Assembly: GCA_022316685.1 (NCBI GenBank)
Contig: JAKJHU010000134.1
Span: 372,001-436,000, forward strand
DNA: 64,000 bases
From: Progne subis subis
Lineage: Eukaryota; Chordata; Aves; Passeriformes; Hirundinidae
Direction: 5' to 3'
Shown: piece by piece, positions 12,836 through 24,412 of the stretch
Position numbering within the stretch: position 1 is the stretch's first letter
Layout of the letters: every line of letters begins with the position of its first letter
Translations under genes and position numbers: made by a program
The notes under the pieces: generated by a model
What the model saw: the letters and a program-made list of their open reading frames with translations, nothing else
Told to the model about the DNA's origin: nothing
Databases searched by the model: none

Positions 12836-15800
12836 TTCCAGTACTTTCTGTACTCCACAAGCCCAAGCGGAAGCTGACACTTGCTGTGACAGCGTGGTAA
12901 GCAATGTGTTTTACTGACAGAGTACTTCACTCAGGAAGTGAAAGGAGTTTGTTTACTTTTTCATTGATGGCATTTTGAAATGATCTAGTAGATTACTGAT
13001 TTAAAAATCAGAGTAAACAAAGCTGAGGAGCCACCTAGGGCTGACAGGAAATTCCCCAAAACACAGTGGAAGAAGCCCACTTCCTCATAAGGTGACCACA
13101 AACATACTATATTCCCACACATTTTATTGTCATCCTTTTAACAAGGTACAGAAGGTAAATCTAGAATTATAATTCTACAAGCAATCCTGTTGTTTTTGAA
13201 GCTTGAAAAGTATATAATCAAATATAATTTAAACAATATTAGATGTGTGTGGTAGCAAATTCCAAAAATTAATCTCCTCTCAAGATCCATTCTGCTCAGG
13301 AAGTGGCTTAAAGGTGTCAGATTAAAAAATGCTTTGCTAAAGCATTTGAAAATATTCTTTTAATTTAGATGCATATTTATTCCACTGCCTTGTTTTTGAT
13401 CTAGGCTAGAATTGTCAGACAAATACAATAAAATCTGCACTTCATCTTGTTATGATCAGAGAATGTGTGTGTAAGAGACACAGGGAGAATGGTCTTGATC
13501 CCTTTAGGCTAAAGTACATTCCCTAACATTTATTAGGCCTTTATAATGTACTTTGCTGGATTTATTATCTCCACCTCCATCTACTTCTGCTTGAAGAGAA
13601 CAGTCCTAAAATTGCCCTTTAAAGAAGACAATCATGATTCTTAAAATAGAGCATCCTTTCACAGCAAATCAAAAGTGGAGAACAATAGCGAGGGGGCTGT
13701 CTTCCCAACCTTGCTGTGTGAAGTTTTCCTGCTGGAAGCTTTAAATGAAATAAAAATCAGCCTTTACAATGAGCCTTTACAGATAATAGTGTTGGGCAAG
13801 GACTTTGTTGGGTTGCCTCTTTGTAACTTGTCTCTTACCAGGCTAAATGAAGAAATAGCCTGGTTGAGGGAGAACTAACTTTATCCGGCTTGCAAACAGA
13901 GAACCACATCTAACAATCAGCAGAAGGAGGCAGTGGCACAGAGCCCGAATTATTTCCTCAGCTCTCCATGTGGCCTCCTCTGAAGTCAACATGTCCCTTT
14001 CTTGCACCCCTGGGTAACCCTGATGAGCCACAGGGGAAAGAAGTCTGGGTCACTTGGAAACTTATTGCCATCACTGCTTTCGGCCTCCAGGGCTCCTCAG
14101 GGTTTAGCTGAGGATTCTCAAATTCAGCAATGAAGCCATGAACAAAAGTTCCGAGACTTGCTGAAGGAAGAAAAAATGACTGATCACATGCAGGTCTAGT
14201 ATTTTCATGTCTAGGAATATTAGTCTAACAATAGTTCTCCTCTGGAAGTAAAATAAAAAATATCATTCAAATTAATTTGGGATTGGTTTGTTTTTGTTCT
14301 TTTTCAGATCAGTAACAATGTAATTCATAGGGAATAATTTTTTAGAGGTTCATTCGATGTTCACTCTCACTGTCTCTAGTGTTGAAAGAAATAAAGTAAA
14401 TAAGTTTCTGCTCTTGGAAATACTAGACTTCAATTGGTTTGCCCTGAAGCTTCTCAAAACTTACAAGTGTATTCTGTAGAATGTCTCAGATTAATTCCCC
14501 TCTTGCTGACATAGTATCAGTCAGAAAGACTATGCAGGAATCAGTGGGCCAGTATCCTACTTCTATCATCCCATTTCTACATTATGCTCTTCATCTGATT
14601 TATCTTGAATGCATGTGATAGAAAATTTGACTAAAAGATTAGTTTTGTTCCTTTCCTGCACTTTCTTCATGTGCAGCCACCCAGAAAGTGTTGGCCAGCT
14701 CCCTGCAGGAAAGTTGTACGTGGTTCAAAATCTAAGGGCAGGTAAAGATTCTCAAATTCTGGTTTTAGCCAGGAAATCTTCATTTCTACATCCCAGTGCA
14801 TTGGTTAGGTCATGCTGTCCTACATGTTCTCAAGTTTCTGTTTGCGCTGCCCCGACAATTCCCACAGTTTATTAGACCTGGGAAGAGTCTCCAGAAACAG
14901 CAAATTTGAGTGCAGAAACACAAAAGTACTTCCTAAAACACCTAATTTTCAGCTTATTGCTCTCACATGACCACATATCTCATCATTATCAAGTACATCT
15001 TCAAATCAGTTTGAAAACCTGCACCTGTAGGTTATCTCTGGCCCTGCCTCTTCTAACAGAGGAGCTTTCTTTGGAACTCCAGCTTAGATTTATTCATGGC
15101 CAGTGTAAACACACAGCCATGTCCATGCCTTAGGTGGCTCCTGTATTGCTGCTCATCCCTCTTGCAGACAGATGATGAACTTACACACGTGTTAGAGAAC
15201 ATCATCTTTGGATTTACAAAAACAAGCAAAAGTCCCTAAGTATCAGGGAGTAGAGAGGCCACAACTGCCTCAGCATCTTCACTTGCCAGAGCCCATCAGA
15301 TAAATCAGACACCCAAATGTTATTAAAACTGTGTTGAAATTGGCAACTGCTTAAATTTAGCAAAAAGATTCCGATTTTGTGAACTGACCTTTGGAAGTGA
15401 AGCCAGCTCCTCCTTCCCTGAGTCAGCAGCAAAGAATGAGAGGGAAGGCACAGTGAGGCCAGGAGATGAGCAGAGGTGTCCCAGGCACAGCAGTGGCCAC
15501 ACAAAATAAATACCTTTACCTCAGGCATGGTCCAGCTCCTGCAGTAAAACAATGGAGAGGCTGCAGCATCCTAGAGTTCCAAGACATTATTCAGGAATTC
15601 TGGTTCATTTTTAGGCAGAAGTACATTTGGAAGGAGTATCGGTCACAGAGCCTTGACTAGCATATTGAAAACATATGAGAGTTCTCTAGAGAGCTTTGAG
15701 AGCTCTGTTCAGCGAGGCTAAATGACATCTGGAGCCCCCACAAGCTGGTTCCTCCTGATTCCAATGCTGGCAAACTGTTCCCCCTAGAATTAGCTGCAGA

Positions 15801-17040
15801 AGATCCAGAATTTACAGTCATTTTCCTTCCAGGCTACAGATAAATTGAAAATCTGAGAACTCTTTTCTTCCCTCAAGATTGCTCCTCAGAAGTTCAAATG
15901 TCTTAGGAGAGGATGAGGCTAAGAGCAGGATGGGAGCTGTACTTGTGTGTGACATTCCTGGAGACAAATTCAGAGACAGGTAAGGAAAACAATGGAGAGT
16001 GGGATTCAGACATCTAGGGGATTGGAATAAAGACAGAAATTCTGGCTGTGTACAGAAGCCAATATAAGTTTAATCACTGATTCCAAAGGCCATGGCTTTT
16101 ATCCAATGTCTGTGCCTCATCTGATTCCCAGATAAACCCACAGAGGGAATCAAAAACTTCATAGACCTCCTGACCAGTCTCAGAACAGGAAGATCCTCTG
16201 GAAGAAGCATGTTCTGGTGCACGGTGGCAAATGTGGCAGAGGACTCTTGTTAGCACAGGAAATTTCTAGAGCTTTACTACTTCCCTTCTCTCCAGCTCCT
16301 ATCTTTCGGTTCAGTATAATGACTAAATTTGCATCCAAACAAGTTTGCATATTCTTGAATTTTCCATTCTGTCTTTGGTGTTGCTGTATTCCATGGAGGT
16401 CTCATCTTGCACTATGACACATTTATTACCAGATGATAATTGAAAAATAGAAGAAATGGCTTGGAGAATAAATGGAAGAGAGGCAGATAATTTTAGGATT
16501 CAATTTTCTCTGCATTTTTTACTGGTAGGCATAGCATAATACTGCAATAGAATCCAATCAGAAGTTCTCTTCTGCACTTGTCACATTTCAGTGAGCTAAC
16601 AGTGTCTTGTCAAAACAGCTACAAATCTAGAAGACTTGTTTTTGCTGGAATTAACAATAGGACAACTAAAACTGTGGAGAACAAATATAAAGAGAAGGCA
16701 AAAAATAATTGTTAAACAAGTAAAGGTTTTCAATTATGCTTATTGCCACCTTAATTTGTTTTTCTTCCTGTGTAGCAAAACCCTCAATATCATATTATAC
16801 ACAATTAATTCAACTGCTGTAATGAAATTAAATAGATTTCTATAATTTGTATGTTGGAAGAAAGCAGTAGCATTAATATTGCCTGTCATCTGGCAAACAG
16901 TTAATAAAGCCCAAATCTAGTTCAGAAAACTCAACAAAGTCTTTATACGGTAGCAATGAGCTATGCAAATGAGATGCTGTTTGTGGGGGCCGGGGTGAGC
17001 TCGGTGAGCAGGGTACAAACAAGCAGAAAGCCCCGATGGG
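12836..17040. other. Non-coding sequence, nothing recognised
   Basis: Roughly 4.2 kb of AT-rich sequence without a repeat family I can name. Open frames stay under about 112 codons and none shows a known motif. A moderately GC-rich patch lies near 15,380-15,560. The block 16,780-16,900 is AT-rich with several AATTA motifs. Confidence 0.55.
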
Positions 17041-17061
17041 TGTGTGTGTGGGGGGGGGGGG
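17041..17061. repeat. (TG)n followed by a 12-base G run
   Basis: Five TG units run directly into 12 consecutive G. It is a length-unstable microsatellite and may be mis-sized in assemblies. Confidence 0.9.
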
Positions 17062-17524
17062 TTATAATTCCCCAAAGGGAACCCGTGAGAAAATCCACTT
17101 TCTTGTTTCTTTCACAGTGTATTTCCCAGCAGACTTCGATTCACTTCCTCTTTATTAAGATTTTGAGGGATGTTGGCCTCGGCTTTACTTGCCACACCAG
17201 GGGGGTGTGTGCAGCTCTGGGGAGCAGGAGGCTGAGTCAGGATTTACCTGTGCAAGCCTGGCTGCTCTGGGAGCTGGAGGGCACCTGGAATAAATCACAC
17301 AGGGTGCAAAGACTGCACCATGAACCATAACTGTGAGGTGGGAGCCTAAATGTTCCTCTCCCTTCCCTGGTCTGCTCTCAGCACATCCTTCCCTTGTTCC
17401 AGCATGCCAGGTGTGCCACCTCCACCAGCCAAGCCACAGCAAGGGTCTGGGCTTTCAGGAATTCACAAATTTGAAGTTCTTCCAAATTGCAGTAAAGACT
17501 CTGAAAAATGCCATCCACTGTTGG
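17062..17524. other. GC-richer spacer, nothing recognised
   Basis: About 460 bases between the TG/G run and the CR1. The open frame from 16956 to 17330 spans the G run and is low-complexity at its start. No exon or known repeat recognised. Confidence 0.45.
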
Positions 17525-17982
17525 TGTGAGCCCAGAGGAGGCTCCAGGGTGAGCAGAGGCAGGGAGCAGCTCTGCTGGGAGGAAAGGCTGGCAGAGCTGC
17601 CATTGCTCACCTGCACAGGAGAAGCTCTGGGGTGAGCCCAGTGTGGCCTTGCAGGGCCTGGAGGAGCTGCAGGAAAGATGGAGAGAGACAATTGCCAAGG
17701 GCTGGAGGGACAGCACACAGGGAATGGCTGCCAGTGCCAGAGGGCAGGGCTGGGTGGGATCTTGGGCAGGAATTGTTCCCTGGCAGGGTGTTGAGGCCCT
17801 GGCACAGGGTGCCCAGAGCAGCTGTGGCTGCCCCTGGATCCCTGGCAGTGCCCAAGGCCAGGTTGGACACTGGGGCTTGGAGCAGCCTGGGACAGTGGAA
17901 GGTGTCCCTGCCATGGCTGGGGTGGAATCAGGTGATCCTTAAGGTCTCTTCCTGCCCATGCCAATCAGTAACTCTGTGATGG
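17525..17982 (+). mobile_element. CR1 LINE, 5'-truncated 3' end
   Basis: Plus-oriented avian CR1 3' terminal region of about 460 bp. It contains, in order, the 'gctctgctgggaggaaaggc' region, 'gggctggagggacag', 'gccagagggcagggctggg', 'ttccctggcagggtgttgag' and 'cccaaggccaggttgg'. It then has a GTGATCCTTAAGGTC block and a decayed tail (AACTCTGTGATG). No reverse-transcriptase domain remains. Frames of 99-178 codons on both strands here are artefacts of GC-rich repeat sequence. It is in opposite orientation to the similar copy at 11.8 kb. Confidence 0.95.
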
Positions 17983-20900
17983 TTGATTTTATGTATTTCA
18001 CTACACTACACCCACTTCATATACAGACTCAAGGTACAGGCACTTTGATCATGGGATGGTGTGGCTTAGAAATGCAAAAATATGATTTCAAGGAAGAAAA
18101 GGTCATCATTTAGAAATCCCGCTTGGGCTGCTTGCCAACCATGACTTATCCCAGGGTTCCCTAGGCTCATCTATTCTTCATTTGCCTTTCCTATAATTCT
18201 ACCTATGATCTCTCTTGTAAACATTTACGAGCAGACATTTCAGAAGCTTCATATTTTCTTTAACAAATGGTTTATATCATCTTTGTGAAGAGTGCTACAT
18301 AACGATGCAACATCATACATTAATATTTAAAACGGAATGAAATAACACCTCAACAAGGATAATTTTTTCTCAGTTTGCTAGCTGTCTTAAATTTATTTGT
18401 GAAATGAATTAGAACAAGGAAACCACAGAGATAAAGTTTCCTTGCATTTTTATGAATAGACAGCAAATTCATTTTTAGAAGAAATATTTGCATAAATGTC
18501 ATTTTTTTTTTCTTCTGAAAGGGCACCTGTTTCCACAAATTATAATCTGAAGCTCATTAGATGATTAGATGTTCTGGAAATATGATTTATAGGCCAGATC
18601 TCCCAATCAAGAGAGAAAAACAACACTGCATGAAATATATTCTTGAGCAAAATTCAGCAGAATTGTAAAATGCAGAAATTGAATATTCCATAATTGCGGT
18701 TACAAGCAGACACCACTTTCAAAGGCAGCACTGCAGAAGCAGTGAGTGAGCAGAAATAAAATTCAACAAATGGCATGAAATACAAATTGAGAACCAGAAG
18801 AGCTCTGGAGGTCACATCCTGCATCAAGCAATGGCAAGTTGTACACCAGGTGCCTGTGTGGGCAGTCTGGAGCTGCCTTGCTTTGGATTCACGCCTGGAG
18901 CCTTGAGGAATGTGTTCAGGGAGGGGAGCCCTGGCTCTCAGGTGTTGCAGGAGTCACTGCCATGGCCGGCTGAGCCAGCCCTCCGTCACAGCCCTGGCTG
19001 CATGTGCCCTGCGCCTCCGCTGAGCTGGCAGAACCGTGAGACTCTTTCTGTGTGGTCACATCTGTGTTTGCCTCACTCCACGTCCAAAGGAGGGACCCTC
19101 CCGTGCTTTGCCTGCTGTCACCTTCTAGCTCTGTCACATCTCGTTTTCTTGTTCCCCTGTCACAGGTCCCCCTGCTCCAGGACCTTTCCAGGAAGGGTCT
19201 GATGTTTGCAGAGGTGCTGAGAATGCCCGCAGTGATGGACATTTATTTTTATATGCAGACCTTCCAGAAACTTCTTACCACCCTTAACCCATTCCTCTCA
19301 ACTCTGTATTTTTTTCCCTCTTGAATATTTTTCACACCAATTTTTCTTTTCATTTCCCCTAGGTTCCAGCAGGATCACTAAGCCGCAAATTACAGTTTCT
19401 GAAAACCGAAGGTACTTTCCTCCACTCTCACTCAGCTGCTTTGGGATTTGTAACTTATTGCCTCCTTTTTTATTTTCTTACAAAAAGCAATGTGTCCCTT
19501 ACATGATGGCCTACATAAAACAATTTTTTATAGACCTGGGGTCAGCATACAGCTTTTTAGAAGGCATTCAAATTTGGCTTGGAAACTGAAATACTTGTGT
19601 GCTTCATTTTTAATAAAGGGAAAAAGCGTCAGTCTTCATTTTTAAGAGAAAAGTGGCTTAAATCAACAAGCCCAGACTTGGAAGTTTAGAGAGCTTTGTG
19701 CCAGTAAAAATAATAATAATAATAATAAAATCTCATCTTGCTTCTTTACTTTTGAAGAAATGAGCAAAGATCCCTCACAGAAGTTGACAGGGTCTGCATG
19801 AATTGGAGACTATCACAGTCTGTAGGATACTTTTATATTGTTGCTTGTTCTTATACATACAATAGCACATTCCAGGGGTCTCAGCTACGTCCTTGCCACA
19901 GTACAAACCCTCTGAAGGTACAATCCAGCTGGAAAAAACAAATAAATCACAGAAAGGGACACACAGCATTAGGATGGTGAAATGACTTATACAGCATCAT
20001 GCAAAATCAAGGGAAAAACTGAGCTTACCTGGACCCCACCTGGTGTAGTGCTCTCTTTAGTAGACAATCTTATCCTCAAACTTTTTCCAGCTCCTCTGGA
20101 CTTACCACAGCTTTACATACAGCTGTAATACACAAGGAGACTGCACCTTGCGTGTTCACTCCTTCATGATACGACTGAAAATAGCGTAGATTCCTTAGCT
20201 TAACATCATGTTTAATAAGAGTTACACTTTAATAGGTCTGATATTAAGTGCCAAGTGACAGGAATAAGATGTGACAAATATATTTTGAGTCTGAGAGACA
20301 AGACGGTTCTGTATGTCACCTGCATTACTGTTATGCATAAGGATGCAAATAGTTGGTGACACTGGGTAACACGTGGGTGATACTTAGTAAAATTATGTCA
20401 AGGTAAATTTGATTAAGTGAGAGTGACACAGACTGATTTATGGATTCCATTGACATGTTATTTCTTCCCTGGCAGTGGGAATAGTATTATTTATTTCTGC
20501 TGAACATAACTTTCCCCATTTACCACATTCTGACTCTTGTATTAAATGAGCTCCATTATAATATTATTTATATGGCATCAGTACGTGGAAAGGCCCAGTT
20601 AGGTCTTCTCTGGGGCATGCATAGTAAAGTACTACTGCCAAGAATCGTCGGTTGCTGAAATACTCAAGTGAGGCAAAGAGAGGTTAAAACAAATGGATTT
20701 TCATGTTCTGCAGTCAAAGGCACACTGACATCTTCATGCATGATTTCTTCATCTGCTCAAGTAGTTCTGGAAGACTTTTTCATCATGAATGACATGCAGG
20801 GTTCAATCTGTATCTGGTCTTGCTCCCTTTATTTTCCCACTGTTTGTATCAGCACTGATTTTTCTCTCCTACAGCCTCCTGATGTTTCCTTCACACGGTG

Positions 20901-21099
20901 TGTCACAGCCTGACACTAATGATGCCCCAGCCTGAGAAAAACACAACGGGACATGTTTTCTTATCACTAAATAAACCTGCTCTCAGATTCTGTTCCACTA
21001 AACAATTTTTAATGAGGCCAAGCTGTGTTATAATGTATTTTATATTTATAGGTGGGAAAGAAATAATTAGTATTGAATAGGATCTTGAACACAGCTCTA
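17983..21099. other. Non-coding sequence with an AAT microsatellite
   Basis: Nothing recognisable as a gene. A GC-rich patch at about 18,830-19,200 supports a 123-codon plus-strand frame from 18831, but it has no domain I recognise and no plausible splice context. The (AAT)n tract is listed separately. Confidence 0.55.
19710..19730. repeat. (AAT)n microsatellite
   Basis: Seven tandem TAA units. Short trinucleotide microsatellite in AT-rich surroundings. Confidence 0.85.
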
Positions 21100-21490
21100 G
21101 AAGAATTTCACAAGGTGGGGATTTTGGAGGTCTCTAATCCAGCCTCCTTCTCAAAGCAGGGCCATATTGCTGGGCACGGCCCTCGGGGTCCCTCAGAGGG
21201 CCGGCACGGGGCCGGGCCCTGCCCTGGGCCTGCTGCCACCCCAGGGCTGGCACAGCCGGGTGCCATCGGCCCCTGGCACTCCTGGGCTCGTGCCCAGCCC
21301 CTGGCACCAGCACCCCCAGGGCCTTTCCCAGCAGCTTTCCAGCCCCTCTGCCCCAGGCCCAGTCCCGTGGGGTTGGGGTGACCCCAGGGCAGTCCCTGGC
21401 ACTTGGCCCTGTTGTCCCTCAGCCCATGGATCCAGCCTGCCCAGATCCCTCTGCAGAGCCTGTAGAGAGGGTGCAGCCCATCAGTATTTG
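21100..21490 (-). mobile_element. CR1 LINE 3' region, older subfamily
   Basis: On minus this resembles an older CR1 subfamily. The segment 21136-21165 (GGTCTCTAATCCAGCCTCCTTCTCAAAGCAGG on plus, split here as a description) is the familiar reverse complement of a CR1 3' end. The segment at about 21420-21465 (GCCCATGGATCCAGCCTGCC then CAGATCCCTCTGCAGAGCC) is a typical internal CR1 block. Positions 21175-21380 are unusually GC- and CpG-rich and align poorly to what I remember, so this may be a diverged subfamily or carry a rearranged segment. No intact ORF2. Confidence 0.75.
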
Positions 21491-21999
21491 CTCATTTCAG
21501 GGCGTTAAAATAACACTTGACATCTTGGCCTGGTGCACGCCCTCAGGTGAGGAAGAGTTCCCTCGCTGGCATGGAAGTTGACGGCAGAGAATCAGCCAGA
21601 ACTTCCAGATGCTCTCTCCATCCAGCCCCTGTCCTAAAGAGTGCCAGGTTGAAGAGGAGTGAGCAGAGTTTAGCACTCTGAGAGCTGTGCTTGCTCTCAC
21701 AGCATGAGGAGAACAGGGGCAGCAGCCATTAAGGAACCTCAGAACAAAATGGCCTCATGTTCCCTGACACCCTGAGGGTGGCACAGGGAGCAGAGGGGAG
21801 CAGCAAACCTGTCCCATCACCGCCACTGCGGACCTCTGACCTTTCAGAAAGAATGGATTTGGCAGGAAAGGCTGGCCACTGCTGGTGCACCAGCTACCAA
21901 TATATTCTTAATAGAAATGGCTCCACCGGCAGCTGAGCCCACCCTTGCCGCCACGGAGAGCTGTACAGCACTCCACCAGCAAAAAGCCGCTGTAAAAAA
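21491..21999. other. Spacer, nothing recognised
   Basis: About 500 bases of mixed composition after the CR1 with several GC-richer clauses. No gene or repeat family recognised. Confidence 0.45.
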
Positions 22000-22210
22000 T
22001 GTGGTGTTATATATGGTAAATAAGTGGTTTAGTGGCAGCTGTCAGATTACCTCCGTTGTAAAGTTGCTCCTTTAAATTTACATCGCTGCAATCACAAAAA
22101 CTATAATTAAAAGCCAAGTAAATTACTGTTTACATTTCTAATGCAACAGCAATTTCAAAACAATGTATCAATACAGAGCAACAAAGAAATTGTATATTTT
22201 CAAAACCAAG
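22000..22210. promoter_or_regulatory. Candidate conserved non-coding element
   Basis: AT-rich block dense in developmental transcription-factor-like motifs. It has an E-box CAGCTG at 22036-22041 overlapping a TALE-type CTGTCA, a TAATTA homeodomain core at 22104-22109, and SOX/TCF-like AACAAT and ACAAAG at about 22160 and 22181. It contains no repeat signature and no decay-type low complexity. Motif density alone does not prove function. Conservation across birds is what would decide it. Confidence 0.22.
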
Positions 22211-22870
22211 GAGAAGAGATTTTATTCTGTGATACATATGTGTTTCCCAGTGTGATTTTTCTTTTAATGATGCCTCATAGCAAAATAGTCCACTCTACTT
22301 ACTGATCATGTTAAGCTGTTGCCATGGAAATACAAAGATCCTACTACACTCAGATGTTAACTCTTAAAGTACAGCTTTCTACTTCTTTAATATCAATTTT
22401 GTTTAAAAAGAGAGCTCTTGGCAAGGCAGAATTCAGTTATTTTCCAGCTGTCGAGCACAATAGCTGTGTAAGGAAGACAATGGTAAGGGCTTGTTTCAGG
22501 GGGCTGTAGAGGAGTACAGCCATAGAGAAATATCCCCCCACATCATTTCCCCATGAATAGGGAATTATGAGGAAAGTGACAAACAGCTCCAAAGACAATG
22601 TCAGAAGTACTTCATCAGCCAAGTTCATTAAAAAGGAGAAGAAACTGAGGTATGACTAAATACTGCTACAGCTTTGTCTAGCACCTTACTCCTAGGGGGA
22701 AAAGAATGATTACACTTTCTCCTTTTCCCGCAGATCCAGAATTTCTTTTAGAAACAAAGATCAAAGTCATAAGGAAACAACCACTTTAAAACCATGCTCA
22801 TATTGTCCCTCTGTGAGTTTTTAGTGGGGATTTTTTTCTTTTGTTTTGGGGTTAGGGAGTTTGTGTATTT

Positions 22871-22903
22871 TTTGGATTGGGTTGGGTTGGGTTGGGTTGA
22901 GGG
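22871..22903. repeat. (GGGTT)n tract, G-quadruplex-capable
   Basis: Four GGG runs at 22879, 22884, 22889 and 22894, separated by TT, plus a fifth GGG at 22901. This meets the canonical four-run G-quadruplex pattern with very short loops. It is not the vertebrate telomere unit TTAGGG. Confidence 0.9.
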
Positions 22904-24373
22904 TTTTTTTAATAAGATTTGGTTATCAAGACATTGCAACAAGAGCAGCTGAAAATGGCTGCCTCAAAGTTGGGAAAATGAACTACAACCAGGCTGTGAT
23001 TCCAGCCACATCCCCTCCTGCCATCCTGCTGCCTCCAGAGGTTGTGCAGCTCTGCTCCAGCTGGCTGCTACAGCCAAGGCAGATATTTGGTCTCCAGTCA
23101 GCATGGCAAGGGATTTTGTACAGCAGCTAAATAAATTCCACAATTCAGGCAACTTTTCTATTTAAATGACCAAAAATGGCATAGTCATTTTAGCTTTTTC
23201 CACAGCTCCTGTGTATATCCAGATGAGTGTTTCTGGAGAAGTAATTCTTGTTCATGTAAATGCAACTGAGTTGTGAGGAAAGTCATTCCAGACATCCAGT
23301 TCCAGTCTGCTGGAGAACCACCTGACTCTTCAACCTTAGAAAGGTACAGCAAATGCACCTTGTTCGTGGTAAGGCACCCTGATCTACAGAGGTAATATCA
23401 TTATTATGAACCATGCTTCAGCAGGCATTTTTCAAAGCATTGACAGTGTAGGAACAATAGCTTTATATTCCTGGTACCTTTAAGCATTTTTAACACTTCT
23501 GTTTGCCTGTAGTTCTTCCTTGCCTTACAAAAAGCAAGCATGTGCTCACATTACTTCATTTAAACTTGCACTAACCAAATATCCAGATGATTCTGAAAAT
23601 ATGCACCAGCTTGGTGATTTATAAGTGAATTACACACCTACTGTATGTAGCAGGTATAAATCAATGCAGTAGTCCTCCTGATGCTCAGATAACTTGTTTT
23701 ACAGTCTTTATCTTCCTAAAGCTAAAGAAGTTGATTTAGATGGCTCTAAAAGCTTAAATGAAATACAGCTCAGGCAGGTAGCTTCTAATAACATACATCA
23801 AATCTTTACACACAGTGAGATGACTAAATCTCAAGTCTACACCTTTCTCCTGTGACAAATGCATTGCATTTCTCTTCAGAAATGACAGAATGCAGGCCAG
23901 GCCTCTTGCTCCCTGCAAAGAAGCTCAAGTGCTTGTGATTTGGTGTTGGATATCTTTAAAACCCAGCTATACCTATTGGGGTTGGCAACTGCACTGTGCC
24001 TTCACTGTGATTGATGTCATCAATAGCCCAAACACAGCACTGGGGGCCAGGAACCCTCCTGTGCCCTGTAAACCTGGATTTGTCACTAATTCTCTCTGAA
24101 GACAGAGGCAAAGTGATGTGTGTGTCTTTGCAGCCCCCTGAGTGAGATAAGGGTCGATTACCTTGCACAAGTAGGTAGAAGTTTGCTTGACTAAATAATT
24201 GTCTCAATAAATGTCAAATGTCATTGGAACACATCCCTTGTTGTTGTTATCAGCTGAAGATGACAAGCTTTAAATGCACTCCCTGAAGAGACGTCTGAAT
24301 ATGTCAATGGCTGTTGGCCACTGAAAGCCCAGCTGTAAATCTGGAGACGGCTTTTCTGCTATTTGAGTCACAT

Positions 24374-24412
24374 GTTTTCTATTATTCAATTATTTCTATT
24401 ATTTTCTATTAT
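24374..24412. repeat. Imperfect TTCTATTA tandem array
   Basis: Three to four degenerate copies of a TTTCTATTAT-type unit in tandem. Short low-complexity AT-rich repeat. Confidence 0.6.

Noticed and set aside
17378..17964. Open frames of 169-178 codons on the minus strand
   Set aside because: They overlie the plus-strand CR1 3' end. The same peptides recur across the CR1 at 11.8 kb, and they are GC-driven antisense frames of a repeat.
22871..22903. Interstitial telomeric repeat
   Set aside because: The unit is GGGTT, not TTAGGG.
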